NCBI GenBank assembly: GCA_024229395.1
Contig: JAAESM010000027.1
Location: 1-64,000, forward strand
Direction of reading: 5' to 3'
DNA length: 64,000 nt
Origin: Planctomycetota bacterium
GTDB taxonomy: Bacteria > Planctomycetota > UBA1135
Shown piece by piece: positions 10,701 to 18,425 of the stretch; within the stretch, counting starts at the first letter, position 1, and each line of letters starts with the position of its first letter. Below the pieces are notes generated by a model. It made no database searches, was not told where the DNA came from, and saw only the letters and a program-made list of their open reading frames with translations. The position numbers and the translations under genes were made by a program.

Positions 10701-11422
10701 GCGACGCAGCCGTCGCCGTGGATCCAGGTAACACATTGCTCTCGAGTTACCCGCGACGTCGCTTGGGCGCGGAAGAGATTCGCGATCAAGCCTTGTACGT
10801 TTCCGGCCTATTGGTCGAGGGGTTCGGCGGCCCGTCGGTGAAACCTTATCAGCCGGAAGGCTTGTGGAAGGAAGTAGCCATGGTGCAATCCAACACGCGT
10901 AACTTCGTGCGCGACAACGGCGATTCCCTTTGGCGACGTAGCTTGTACACCTACTGGAAACGTGCTGTGCCGCCGCCATCGTTGTTGACCTTTGATGCGC
11001 CTACGCGCGAGTTCTGCACCACTAGTCGAGGAACCACCAACACGCCGTTGCAGGCTTTGGTGTTGTGGAATGATGAACAGTTCGTGGAGGCCGCGCGCGT
11101 TCTCGCGCAGCGCAGCTTGACTGAAACTGCAACGCCCCTGCTAGGCGGAGAAGCACTCCCTGAAACGGAAACGCGCTCGCGCATCCGCCAGATGTTCCGT
11201 CGTTGCACCGGCCGCGCGCCGGACGCCACTGAAATGCCGTTATTGGAAGACGCATTGAACGCTTTTCTCAAACGCTACAACGCTGCACCGGAAGACGCAG
11301 CCAAACTACTCACCGCAGGGGAGACGATGCTTCCTGAAGGAATTGAACCGGCAACTCTTGCCGCTTGGACCATGCTCGGCAATGCGCTGATGGCCCTTGA
11401 TGAAACCATCTCTCACCGTTGA
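7721..11422 (+). CDS. PSD1-type planctomycete cytochrome protein with PA14-like domain
   Basis: A 1234-residue secreted protein. The frame is open from a TTG at 7715, but ATG 7721 is preferred because it leads directly into the signal peptide (residues 1 to about 35). Domains: PSCyt1 with C70-Y-L-C73-H74 and EADLRLD; DUF1549 (about 155-390; CSRCHDHKFDPV); a long middle insertion (about 430-840) ending in a PA14-like carbohydrate-binding fold (SIGSDDGVQIYLDGEMVF and LTPGEHTMVMKVINTGG); DUF1553/PSD1 (about 880-1130; NTPLQALVLWN). It is paralogous to the gene at 2890 but carries PA14 where that one has LamG. The cognate DUF1501 gene follows 21 bases later. Periplasmic polymer-related redox role is inferred only. 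Confidence 0.92.
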   Translation: MNTLPSFLRAATAASLVGIAVILPNWANTADSGESHLNDNANAAASGTAISSQDEVRYGRDIRPLLSESCYLCHGPDISTREADLRLDTFEEATRDLGGYAAIVPGDLEASELWYRLTTHRKGDLMPPADSNMKQLTEPQRDLIRRWIEQGAEYEPHWAFQAPERPALPGVANSAWARNQIDQFLLAGMEQAGLSPSPEASKEVLLRRVFLDLTGLPPTPEELDSFLNDSSDDAYEKWVDRLLTEEPYVSRYAERVATPWLDAARYADTNGIHMDAGRQMWAWRDWVLQALRDNMPFDQFVLEQLAGDLLPNATLSQKVASGFHRNHVITDEGGAINEEYLVEYAADRTATTGAVFMGLTLQCSRCHDHKFDPVSQEEYYSLFAYFNSIEEVGLYSQNQNVNRAFEPFLRVPDPEQDAKRLEVSDSLTSLQTEMAEPTSEDATAFAEFMAGAQQQYGVQWINTSVSDATSTTGTELTILKDSSVLASGENADKDSHTIILQTAATDMRLLMLEALQHESMFEGRVGRAPNGNAVLTSIEAEAVSLDDPNQNQKVNLTWAWADLEQDNGDFQIVNTLDGKHVLGWAVDAHNIKGGRNAMFLSDQPFGYEGGTELRVTLHYQSQYAQHSFGRVRVTPASITAAGLAALPVADSNWYGTWPYSPKEGEAGYDQVFGPEADATIDLSKKYAPDNYSWVLVPQLKENEVNNVLPAGAKVSFAGRRLFSPSERELEVSIGSDDGVQIYLDGEMVFENRVNRGAAADQDRIKLKLTPGEHTMVMKVINTGGPGGMYWKALPPVEELQDALVWSLAPQHVRDLGANDLGQRLSSIWRTQHSPIYREKLAKAELLQAQLTEIDNSIPLTMVMKEREEPRQTYLLMRGAYDLPDMDRPVDRGVPAALGGLPEGAPNNREGLARWLIDAENPLLSRVTINRMWEMIFGTGIVSTPADFGLQGAWPTHPELLDWLAVEFRESGWNAKAMIKLMVISSAYRQDSRLRDAAVAVDPGNTLLSSYPRRRLGAEEIRDQALYVSGLLVEGFGGPSVKPYQPEGLWKEVAMVQSNTRNFVRDNGDSLWRRSLYTYWKRAVPPPSLLTFDAPTREFCTTSRGTTNTPLQALVLWNDEQFVEAARVLAQRSLTETATPLLGGEALPETETRSRIRQMFRRCTGRAPDATEMPLLEDALNAFLKRYNAAPEDAAKLLTAGETMLPEGIEPATLAAWTMLGNALMALDETISHR

Positions 11423-11443
11423 GCCAGCATAGGAATCGCAAAC

Positions 11444-12976
11444 ATGGAATCTCATAATCCTCCCGATCCGCTTCGCGAACGCGAACTGCTGATGACGCGG
11501 CGCCGCTTCTTCGGAACCGCTGCGAAAGGACTTGGCGCCGGCTTTGGTGCTTTGGCGTTGAACGGCTTGCTCGGCAAGGAGCTTGGCGCAATGGCTGGTG
11601 GCATGGGTGGGCTGAACGGTTTGCCCGAACTCGGTCCATCGCCTGTGGATGCCGTCGGTAATCGAATCACCGGACCACACTTCAAGCCGAAAGCCAAGCG
11701 CGTGATCTATCTGCACATGGAGGGCGCGCCAAGCCAGCTGGATCTTTACGATTACAAGCCTGGTCTGCGTTCGCGCTTCAATCAGGACCTGCCCGAATCG
11801 ATTCGTGATGGTCAACGCTTGACCGGCATGACCAGTGGTCAGACGCGTTTCCCAGTGGCACCGTCGATCTTCAAATTCTCGCGTTATAAGAACAACCAAG
11901 ACGGTCTTTGGCTTTCGGAGTTGTTGCCGCACACCGGTTCGGTCGCGAAGGAGATCTGCATGATCAATTCCATGCACACCGAAGCGATCAACCACGAGCC
12001 TGGCATCACTTTCTTCCAGACTGGTAACCAACAACCGGGGCGCCCGAGTTTCGGTTCGTGGATGTCGTATGGATTGGGAAGCGCCAACGCCAACCTGCCG
12101 GCCTTCGTGGTGATGATTACGCAGGGTATCGGCAATATGCAAGCTTTGTCGCAACGCTTCTGGGGTTCCGGCTTCTTGCCCAGTGAACACCAAGGTTGCA
12201 AGTTGCGCTCCGGCGGCGATCCGGTGTTGTTCCTGCGCAACCCTGAAGGCGTGTCGCGCGAAGATCGCCGACGTATGCTCGACTTGGTCGGCGACTTGAA
12301 CGAGAAGGAGTACGAGCGCAGCTTTGACCCGGAAGTGCAGTCGCGCATCTCACAATACGAGATGGCGTACCGCATGCAGATGTCGGTGCCGGAGCTGACG
12401 GACTTCTCCGATGAAGACGAAGCCACTTTGGCCATGTACGGACCTGATGTACACAAGCCAGGTTCCTTCGCCGCCAACTGCCTGATGGCGCGGCGACTCG
12501 CCGAACGCGGCGTGCGCTTCATCCAGCTCTACATGCGCGGATGGGATCAACACGGCAACCTGCCGAATGAGTTGCGCGCCCAAGCCGGCGCCATCGATCA
12601 ACCACAAGCTGCGTTGATCAAGGACCTAAAGCGCCGCGGCTTGTTGGATGACACCATCGTGTTATCGGCAGGGGAGTTCGGCCGCACGGTCTACAGTCAG
12701 GGAACGCTCACGACCGAGAACTACGGTCGCGATCACCACCCACGTTGCTTCAGCGTTTGGGCTGCCGGCGGTGGCATGAACCCTGGCATCACATACGGCA
12801 AGACCGACGACTTCTCGTACAACATCGTCGAGAACCCGGTCGATGTGCATGAACTGCACGCCACCCTGTTGCATTGTCTCGGCTTCAACCACGAACGCCT
12901 CGGCTATCGCAGCCAAGGACGCGACATGCGCCTCACCGACGTCGGTGGACACGTAAACCAGAGCCTGTTGGCCTAG
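11444..12976 (+). CDS. Tat-exported DUF1501 protein, second copy
   Basis: A 510-residue protein with a twin-arginine signal ([19 protein letters not shown], residues 18-36). It is clearly paralogous to the DUF1501 protein encoded at 6057: both share the GAPSQL/GPSQL block, the [24 protein letters not shown] block, and FGRT...[12 protein letters not shown]. The distance to the upstream PSD1 stop is 21 bases and to the downstream membrane cytochrome gene 12 bases, so all three probably form one transcript. The superfamily (alkaline phosphatase-like) suggests a hydrolase, but no substrate has been established for DUF1501 proteins. Confidence 0.93.
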   Translation: MESHNPPDPLRERELLMTRRRFFGTAAKGLGAGFGALALNGLLGKELGAMAGGMGGLNGLPELGPSPVDAVGNRITGPHFKPKAKRVIYLHMEGAPSQLDLYDYKPGLRSRFNQDLPESIRDGQRLTGMTSGQTRFPVAPSIFKFSRYKNNQDGLWLSELLPHTGSVAKEICMINSMHTEAINHEPGITFFQTGNQQPGRPSFGSWMSYGLGSANANLPAFVVMITQGIGNMQALSQRFWGSGFLPSEHQGCKLRSGGDPVLFLRNPEGVSREDRRRMLDLVGDLNEKEYERSFDPEVQSRISQYEMAYRMQMSVPELTDFSDEDEATLAMYGPDVHKPGSFAANCLMARRLAERGVRFIQLYMRGWDQHGNLPNELRAQAGAIDQPQAALIKDLKRRGLLDDTIVLSAGEFGRTVYSQGTLTTENYGRDHHPRCFSVWAAGGGMNPGITYGKTDDFSYNIVENPVDVHELHATLLHCLGFNHERLGYRSQGRDMRLTDVGGHVNQSLLA

Positions 12977-12988
12977 CATTCGGAAGAC

Positions 12989-14812
12989 ATGGATTTCTTC
13001 GCTGATCTCTTTGCGGTATTTGGCCGCTCGCACCCTTTGCTCCTGCACATGCCAATCGGCATGCTCGTCGGCCTTGGCTTCGTGGAACTGATCGCAGTTA
13101 AGCGCGGTCACCAACCGATGGCACGGCTTTACGTTTTCATTGCCGCATGCACTGCCGTGTTCGCCGCCGCAAGCGGTTTGGTGTTGCACGAGGAACCAGG
13201 CTACGAGAGTAGTTCGGTGCTCGAATGGCATGAATGGCTTGGCATCGCCACTGCCGCATTCGCTTGCGTTTGTTTCGCGATGCGATTGGTGGGTGCAATC
13301 AAGTTCTATCGCATCTTCTTGCTGCTGTCGGTCGTGGTGATGATCCCGGCCGGACACTTCGGCGCCGAGATGACGCACGGCAAAGGTTTCCTTTGGGAAC
13401 CCTTCGAGACTTCCGATGAGCCTGAGTACGTGCCGCCCGTCTTGCCAAAAATTCCTGGCAACGAGGTCGACCCCGAGTCCGAGGACCCTTCCGATCCGGT
13501 TGATTCCACTGACCTGACCAATGCATCCGATCCGGAGAACGGCGACAAACCCACCGCTGAGAACGATCAACCGCAAATCCCCGAACCGATCCTGGCAAGT
13601 TACGAGGAGCATATTGCGCCTATGTTCGCCGCCCGATGCAACAAGTGTCATGGCGAGCGCAAGTCCAAGGGCGACCTGCGTATGGATTCCGCAGACGCCA
13701 TCCTCGCTGGCGGTGAGAACGGCGAGATCATCGTCTTCGGCATGGGCATCGACCATCCCGAAGGTGCCGTAGTCATTGAGGAGAGTGAGATCTATCAGCG
13801 TTTGCTGCTTCCACTCGACGACGACGACCACATGCCGCCGGAGTCGAAGACGCAGCTCACCAATTCAGAAATCGAATTCCTTCGTCTTTGGTTGGAAGCC
13901 GGTGCACCTTTCGAAGAACCATTCGAGCTTGGTGCCGGAAAGCAGGTTCCACCTCCAACGGTGAAGGACCCGCCCAAGCCGGACAAGCCAAAGCCCAATC
14001 CTGAAGAGGCCACCAGTGCAGCAAACCAAGCGACCGCGGTAACTCCAGCAGTTGCGCCAACGGAAGCTGCACCGCAAGAGGCTTTGCTCGCACTGACGAA
14101 CGCTTTGATCCATGTGCAACCGGTCGAGCCTGGCTCCACCATGTTGTGGGTCGACTTTGCTGCACCGGCCGCCACCATCGACGACGCCCAAGCCCATGCC
14201 CTGCTGCAACCACTGCAAGGTCATATCGGCGAGTTGTCTTTGGCGCGCACCAAGATCACCGATGCAAGTTTGAGTCAAATCGCTGCGATGCCGGCCTTGA
14301 CTCGTTTGGACTTGCGCAACACCGCAATCACCAACACCGGCCTTGCCGAGTTGCAGGGCCACCAAGTGTTGCAACAGTTGGTTTTGAGCCAAACCCAAGT
14401 CACCGATGAAGCCGCTGCCACTTTGCAGTCACTTCCATCGCTGCATCGCCTGTGGGTTTGGGATGCAAAGATGACCGCCGACGGCCTAGCCGCCTTGCGT
14501 AATTCGTTGCCGCATGTGCACATTGATGCCGGAGACCTCAGCAACCCTGAAGTTCTTGAAACCGAAGGCGATCTGGTCTTCAACGGTGATGCTCCACTGG
14601 TCGATGGCCCTGCCGACGGCGAGGCAGCGCCTGCTGTAGCGGATGTAGCTTCCTTGACCCCGATCAATACGGTTTGCCCGGTCTCAGGAAAGCCAGTCGA
14701 CCCGAAGTATTCGGTGGTCTACGAAGGCCGTGTCATAGGCTTCTGTTGCCCGAACTGCCCGAAGACTTTCTGGGAAAACCCAGAGGCTTGCCTGGCGAAG
14801 TTGCCGAAGTAA
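12989..14812 (+). CDS. Membrane DUF2231-cytochrome c-LRR protein with C-terminal YHS-like domain
   Basis: A 607-residue protein. Residues 1-140 form a DUF2231-type membrane domain (LLLHMPIGMLVGLGFVELIA, then three further hydrophobic helices). An acidic Pro/Asp-rich linker follows, then a PSCyt1-type heme domain with C217-N-K-C220-H221 and KGDLRMD. Next come a Pro/Ala linker and about four leucine-rich repeats (about 390-510; e.g. LTRLDLRNTAITNTGLAEL). The C-terminus is a cysteine-rich YHS-like domain (CPVSGKPVD...GFCCPNCPKTFWENP) that may bind metal. As last gene of the PSD1/DUF1501 run it is a plausible membrane electron acceptor or anchor for them (inference). The stop is 63 bases from the end of the convergent DUF3667 gene. 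Confidence 0.85.
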   Translation: MDFFADLFAVFGRSHPLLLHMPIGMLVGLGFVELIAVKRGHQPMARLYVFIAACTAVFAAASGLVLHEEPGYESSSVLEWHEWLGIATAAFACVCFAMRLVGAIKFYRIFLLLSVVVMIPAGHFGAEMTHGKGFLWEPFETSDEPEYVPPVLPKIPGNEVDPESEDPSDPVDSTDLTNASDPENGDKPTAENDQPQIPEPILASYEEHIAPMFAARCNKCHGERKSKGDLRMDSADAILAGGENGEIIVFGMGIDHPEGAVVIEESEIYQRLLLPLDDDDHMPPESKTQLTNSEIEFLRLWLEAGAPFEEPFELGAGKQVPPPTVKDPPKPDKPKPNPEEATSAANQATAVTPAVAPTEAAPQEALLALTNALIHVQPVEPGSTMLWVDFAAPAATIDDAQAHALLQPLQGHIGELSLARTKITDASLSQIAAMPALTRLDLRNTAITNTGLAELQGHQVLQQLVLSQTQVTDEAAATLQSLPSLHRLWVWDAKMTADGLAALRNSLPHVHIDAGDLSNPEVLETEGDLVFNGDAPLVDGPADGEAAPAVADVASLTPINTVCPVSGKPVDPKYSVVYEGRVIGFCCPNCPKTFWENPEACLAKLPK

Positions 14813-14875
14813 CCCATGCAGCCGAAGCAACTGATCCGTTGCCACCGGGGCGGAATCGCGCTTCGGTTTCGCCGG

Positions 14876-15784
14876 CTAGACCATCAGCCAGCTCACCGCG
14901 GCAAGTCCGACCACCAGCGCTAGCGAAGTTGCGATCAGCAGTGGTCCGAGCGCCAGTGTGTTGAAGATGCAACGCCACCATGGGCCTTGGATCACACGGC
15001 GTTGGGCGAGCGTGAGATAGATCGGTGGATAGAGGAACCCAATGAGGCCTTCGACTTGACCGTTGAAAGGCAGCAGGATCAAGATCGTGAACAGCGCGAA
15101 CAGAAAGGCTTGGAATTGCAACGAGAAGATGAAGTGGTCGAAGTAGATCGGTCCACTCTTGATCCACAGCACCCGCAGATACATTGCCAATAGCGGCAAC
15201 AAGAACAGTAGGGCGATCGGCACGTTGGCGACCATCTCGCGTGAGACGGAGCGACTCTGCTCGGTACCACTCATACGATCGAAGCGATGGGTTTGCCTTT
15301 GCAGCAAGCTGTAGATCGGTCCTTGCCACCAGGAATCTGGGTCCAACCAGCTTTCGCTCAACCCCTCTTCGAGCGGTCCGAGCTCATCGGGCGCAAGCAA
15401 TGGCACCTCACTCGCAGTATCGGAGCTCGTTGAGAAAATCTTCGTATCCTTCAGGTTGCCCTGACACTTGGCAATCAACAGCATCATCACGCTAAGGAAT
15501 AAGTACATGCGCAGCGGCGGCACATAGCGCGCGCGTCGGCCTTGCTGGTACTCCACGCACAATGCTCCGGGCTTGCGGAACATCAGCTTCAAGCTGCGCC
15601 AAGATTTTGCCTCGGCACCGAACCATACGGTTAGGAAATCCGCAATCAGGGCACGGAAGGAGGCGCGCAAGCCATGCGTGGCTTGACCACATTTCGGGCA
15701 GTAGGCGTGAGTGGCGACCGCGTGACAGTTGGGACAAGCACGCGGTCCACTCTCCGGCTGTGGGGCCAGAGGCTCCTTGGGCAT
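14876..15784 (-). CDS. DUF3667 family integral membrane protein with N-terminal zinc ribbon
   Basis: A 302-residue protein starting with a zinc-ribbon pair (CPNCHAVATHAYCPKCGQ, residues 17-34) followed by a conserved soluble segment (KSWRSLKLMFRKPGALCVEYQQG) and RYVPPLRMYLFLSVMMLLIA, the hallmark of DUF3667 proteins. Four or five hydrophobic helices follow, mainly in the second half. The family function is unknown; members are common in Bacteroidetes and Planctomycetes. The gene is transcribed away from the downstream arylsulfotransferase-like gene's end with a 55-base gap, and may or may not be in the same transcript. Confidence 0.82.
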   Translation of the reverse strand: MPKEPLAPQPESGPRACPNCHAVATHAYCPKCGQATHGLRASFRALIADFLTVWFGAEAKSWRSLKLMFRKPGALCVEYQQGRRARYVPPLRMYLFLSVMMLLIAKCQGNLKDTKIFSTSSDTASEVPLLAPDELGPLEEGLSESWLDPDSWWQGPIYSLLQRQTHRFDRMSGTEQSRSVSREMVANVPIALLFLLPLLAMYLRVLWIKSGPIYFDHFIFSLQFQAFLFALFTILILLPFNGQVEGLIGFLYPPIYLTLAQRRVIQGPWWRCIFNTLALGPLLIATSLALVVGLAAVSWLMV

Positions 15785-15839
15785 GCTGGCAGAATAGCAA
15801 TGCCCAAGGCGGAATCCGAAATCAATGCAGTTTCAGCTC

Positions 15840-17615
15840 CTAGTCACCAGCTGGAATCTCAGCGCCGTTCGCGCGCAAGGCTTCCAAGCCAGGGTGATCC
15901 GGCGCGATGCGGGTGACGCGGAACAAGGCATTCTTGTTAATGCCCTTCTTCGGTTCCTCGCCCTCCTTCACTTCATCGGGCGGGACCAGATCGCAATCCC
16001 ATTGCCATACGATCTCGCCGGCAGCGTTGATTTCAAAGACTTCGCCCTTTTCGCCGGAGCAAATCAAAGTGTTGCCGTTCGGCAAGCGTTGCACACCGCT
16101 GATGAAACTCGAGTAGAAATCACTCGGCGTTTCCGCGGAGTAGGACCAGGTGCTTTGCGACGGCGCGAAGGCACTGCTTGCTTCGATCACGTATTGACCC
16201 TTTTCGGTGATCGAAGGCCACCATTCCTCAATGCTGGAATAGTCGCCCCCCAAGCGGCCATTGCCGTTGTTAAAGGCCATGAAGCTGCCGGCGCCGAGCA
16301 TGCCGCTTTCTACCCATTGCACATCATGTTGGCCGACGAGGATGCGATCCTCTGCGCTGCCCATGCCATAGGCTGACGGGTTGCCCCAGCGATAGAGCAA
16401 GTCACCGCCGCGCCCGCCACGCCCGCCTTCGCTGGATGCAGCTTCGGCAGTGGTGGTGGAATGGTCAATGACCCAAGCTTCGTCGAAGCGACGCACGCTG
16501 ATGACGATCTGATCCAACTCTGCGTTGTAGTCGATGGCGTTTGTGTGCATCCAATCGGCATCGCGCGTTTTCTGGCGATCACTGTCGCGGCGCTTGTCTT
16601 CGTCATTTTGAGGAGGACCACCATTGGGTGGCCCGCCCGGAGGAGGCCCGTCAACACGGTCACCCGGGGGTGGACCATCGGGATGGCCACCAGGGGGAGG
16701 TCCGCCGGGGTGCCAACCCGGGGGCGGGCCATCTGGGCGATCACCAGGAGGAGGACCGAATCCCTCGCCACGAGGCGGGCGCTGACCTTCACCGCGTGGT
16801 GGGCGACCTTCGCCGCCTGCACCTTCACCGGCAGGCTTGCCTTCGGTCTCATCCTCGGCTCCACCGGCATAACCGAGTTCTTGCAAGCGCTCAAACTCAG
16901 CATCTTGATCTTCCTCGGACATCAGCTCTGGATCGCGGTCGCCGTTGATATCGACGCGTTCTGGATGATCCTCGACCACTCCGAAGAAATTGCCATCCTT
17001 GTCGAAGTCTTGGATCAGGTGATCCCAGGTGTGCCATTCCCAAACAATTTTGGCCTCGTTGTTCGGCAGCGGCTCGATCTCGAAGATCGCATCCGGCCAG
17101 AACATCTCACCACGTAACAACTCAGGATCGCGCCCATTCGCCAAGGCTTCTTCGCGCGTGTGCATTTCCCAAGCCAGGATCAAGATGTTGCCGTTCGGCA
17201 TAATCTCGATGTCATGGTGGGCATGGCGCGTTTCGTCGGCGAAACGATAGTCCCACAGGATGTTGCCGTCGGCATCGATCTCCTGGATGCCACCACCAAT
17301 GCCGCCACCGCGGAAGGGCTTATTGTCCTCGATGCGTTCGCAGCGATAGATCGTGCCGCGTTCGGTCAGGTAGACGGAGTTGCCAGGTTCTACTTCCGTC
17401 TTCCACTGATGCACGGTCTCGCCCTCAAGGTTGACCAGAAAAACATCTTTGCTCTTTAGCGGCGAGATCAGGTTGTAGCCAGGCGAAGGCTCTTTGCTCA
17501 GCCAACCATCGCGGGATGGCGGAGGCAGCAAGGTGTGGGTTGCGCCCTCACTTTTGGAACAACTGGGACTGCATGCGAGCAGTAGGGCGAGAGCGGTAAG
17601 GCGTAGGGTTTGCAT
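15840..17615 (-). CDS. Arylsulfotransferase (ASST)-like lipoprotein with Pro/Gly-rich insertion
   Basis: A 591-residue protein with a lipoprotein signal (LALLLACSPSC, Cys19 the likely lipid site). The body resembles ASST-type six-bladed propellers: YNLISPLKSKDVFLVNLEGE, then DADGNILWDYRF with the histidine-rich RHAHHDIEIMPNGN, and later GVQRLPNGNTLICSGEKGEVFEI and GEIVWQWD. Such enzymes transfer sulfuryl groups between phenolic compounds, but many homologues are unproven; the two catalytic histidine regions (HHDIE and WMHTNAIDYN) are both present. Between the propeller halves a low-complexity region of PPPG-type repeats (residues about 286-334) is inserted. It lies divergent from nothing and 36 bases downstream of the cupredoxin gene, so co-transcription is possible. 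Enzymatic activity is inferred. Confidence 0.78.
   Translation of the reverse strand: MQTLRLTALALLLACSPSCSKSEGATHTLLPPPSRDGWLSKEPSPGYNLISPLKSKDVFLVNLEGETVHQWKTEVEPGNSVYLTERGTIYRCERIEDNKPFRGGGIGGGIQEIDADGNILWDYRFADETRHAHHDIEIMPNGNILILAWEMHTREEALANGRDPELLRGEMFWPDAIFEIEPLPNNEAKIVWEWHTWDHLIQDFDKDGNFFGVVEDHPERVDINGDRDPELMSEEDQDAEFERLQELGYAGGAEDETEGKPAGEGAGGEGRPPRGEGQRPPRGEGFGPPPGDRPDGPPPGWHPGGPPPGGHPDGPPPGDRVDGPPPGGPPNGGPPQNDEDKRRDSDRQKTRDADWMHTNAIDYNAELDQIVISVRRFDEAWVIDHSTTTAEAASSEGGRGGRGGDLLYRWGNPSAYGMGSAEDRILVGQHDVQWVESGMLGAGSFMAFNNGNGRLGGDYSSIEEWWPSITEKGQYVIEASSAFAPSQSTWSYSAETPSDFYSSFISGVQRLPNGNTLICSGEKGEVFEINAAGEIVWQWDCDLVPPDEVKEGEEPKKGINKNALFRVTRIAPDHPGLEALRANGAEIPAGD
16612..16760 (-). repeat. 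Tandem Pro-Gly (PPPG) coding repeat inside the ASST-like gene
   Basis: About 150 bases encode six imperfect units of roughly eight residues, of the kind GPPPGDRPD, GPPPGWHPG, GPPPGGHPD, GPPPGDRVD. The repeat is bordered by a Glu/Gly-rich stretch. It probably forms a flexible, extended surface loop. Such repeats are prone to slippage and length variation. Confidence 0.85.
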
Positions 17616-17651
17616 TCAGGGGGGCCGAAGGGGGTCAGGGGGAAACGAACC

Positions 17652-18347
17652 CTAGCGGATTCGCCAGGTTCCGCTGTTGCTCAAAGTGCAACTGGCCAGA
17701 TCTAGCGCTTGCCAATAGACCGAGATCCCTTGCGCCATGGCAGGAATGTTGGCCGACATCGTGAGTGTCCCACTTGCGTCGGCGGCAGACAGAAGAGCGA
17801 TAGTCACGGGCGCGGAGAGTTCCGCCAAGATCGGACCACAAGGGCCGGCGGGCAGTAAAGTCGGACCAGCGCCGCTCAGAGAATAGGCAATACCCATCAT
17901 CTGGTTAGAAGTGCCGCGCGAGACCGAAACCGTGGCTGTGGACCCAGCTTCAAAGCTCGTGACCTCTAACAAGGGTTGACTAGGCAGGGCGACGGTAACG
18001 TTGCCGACCATGTCGCCATGCAAATGCGGCGTGCAGAAGTAATCAAAGGAAGTACCTGAGAAGCCGCTCGCTTGAGCGTTGTTCAGGAAGGCTTGATCGA
18101 AGACGACGTCGTAAGTGAACGGTCCGACGAGCGGAGGGCCGGAGCTGAACAAGCCAGCAAAGGAATCTACGCTGTGGTAACCGCTTTGCCAATCCCAATG
18201 CACGGTGTCGCCGAGTTCGATGGTGAGTTCGTTTGGCGTGAACGCTCCGCGGTTGCCGGAGTAAGTCAACGTGACGGTGTGCGTGGTTTGCGAAAAAGCG
18301 CTTGGCGCAAAGGCCAGTAGGGCAAGAGCGGTGAGGGAATTTTTCAT
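17652..18347 (-). CDS. Secreted cupredoxin (plastocyanin-like) with lineage-specific C-terminal domain
   Basis: A 231-residue protein with signal peptide (MKNSLTALALLAFAPSAFSQ). Residues 22-130 are a plastocyanin-like copper domain: AFTPNELTIELGDTVHWDW, the first copper histidine in GYHSV, and the Cys-His-Met cluster in YFCTPHLHGDMVGNVTV. All four type 1 copper ligands (His, Cys, His, Met) appear to be present, so it should carry electrons in the periplasm. Residues about 135-231 form a beta-rich domain (LLPAGPCGPILAELS...ISVYWQALDLASCTLSNS) that I have seen in many secreted planctomycete proteins and which also ends the BNR protein at 34803. The start is divergent from the decayed vWA gene across a 78-base AT-rich gap. 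Confidence 0.85.
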   Translation of the reverse strand: MKNSLTALALLAFAPSAFSQTTHTVTLTYSGNRGAFTPNELTIELGDTVHWDWQSGYHSVDSFAGLFSSGPPLVGPFTYDVVFDQAFLNNAQASGFSGTSFDYFCTPHLHGDMVGNVTVALPSQPLLEVTSFEAGSTATVSVSRGTSNQMMGIAYSLSGAGPTLLPAGPCGPILAELSAPVTIALLSAADASGTLTMSANIPAMAQGISVYWQALDLASCTLSNSGTWRIR

Positions 18348-18397
18348 GCAAGGATCGTTGGAGTCAGACTGGATTGTTCCTTTAGGTCCAGAATCTA

Positions 18398-18411
18398 TAA
18401 TGCTAGCATTA
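18398..18411. promoter_or_regulatory. 14-bp perfect palindrome in divergent intergenic region
   Basis: TAATGCTAGCATTA is a perfect inverted repeat lying in the AT-rich gap between the cupredoxin gene (minus strand) and the decayed vWA gene (plus strand), followed by AAAAATATT. It may be an operator or part of a promoter; no regulator can be named. Confidence 0.3.
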
Positions 18412-18425
18412 AAAATATTGGGGCT

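Noticed and set aside
16612-16760. Possible CRISPR-like repeat array.
   Set aside because: The repeats are short, in frame, lack unique spacers of constant length and encode Pro-Gly units within a gene.
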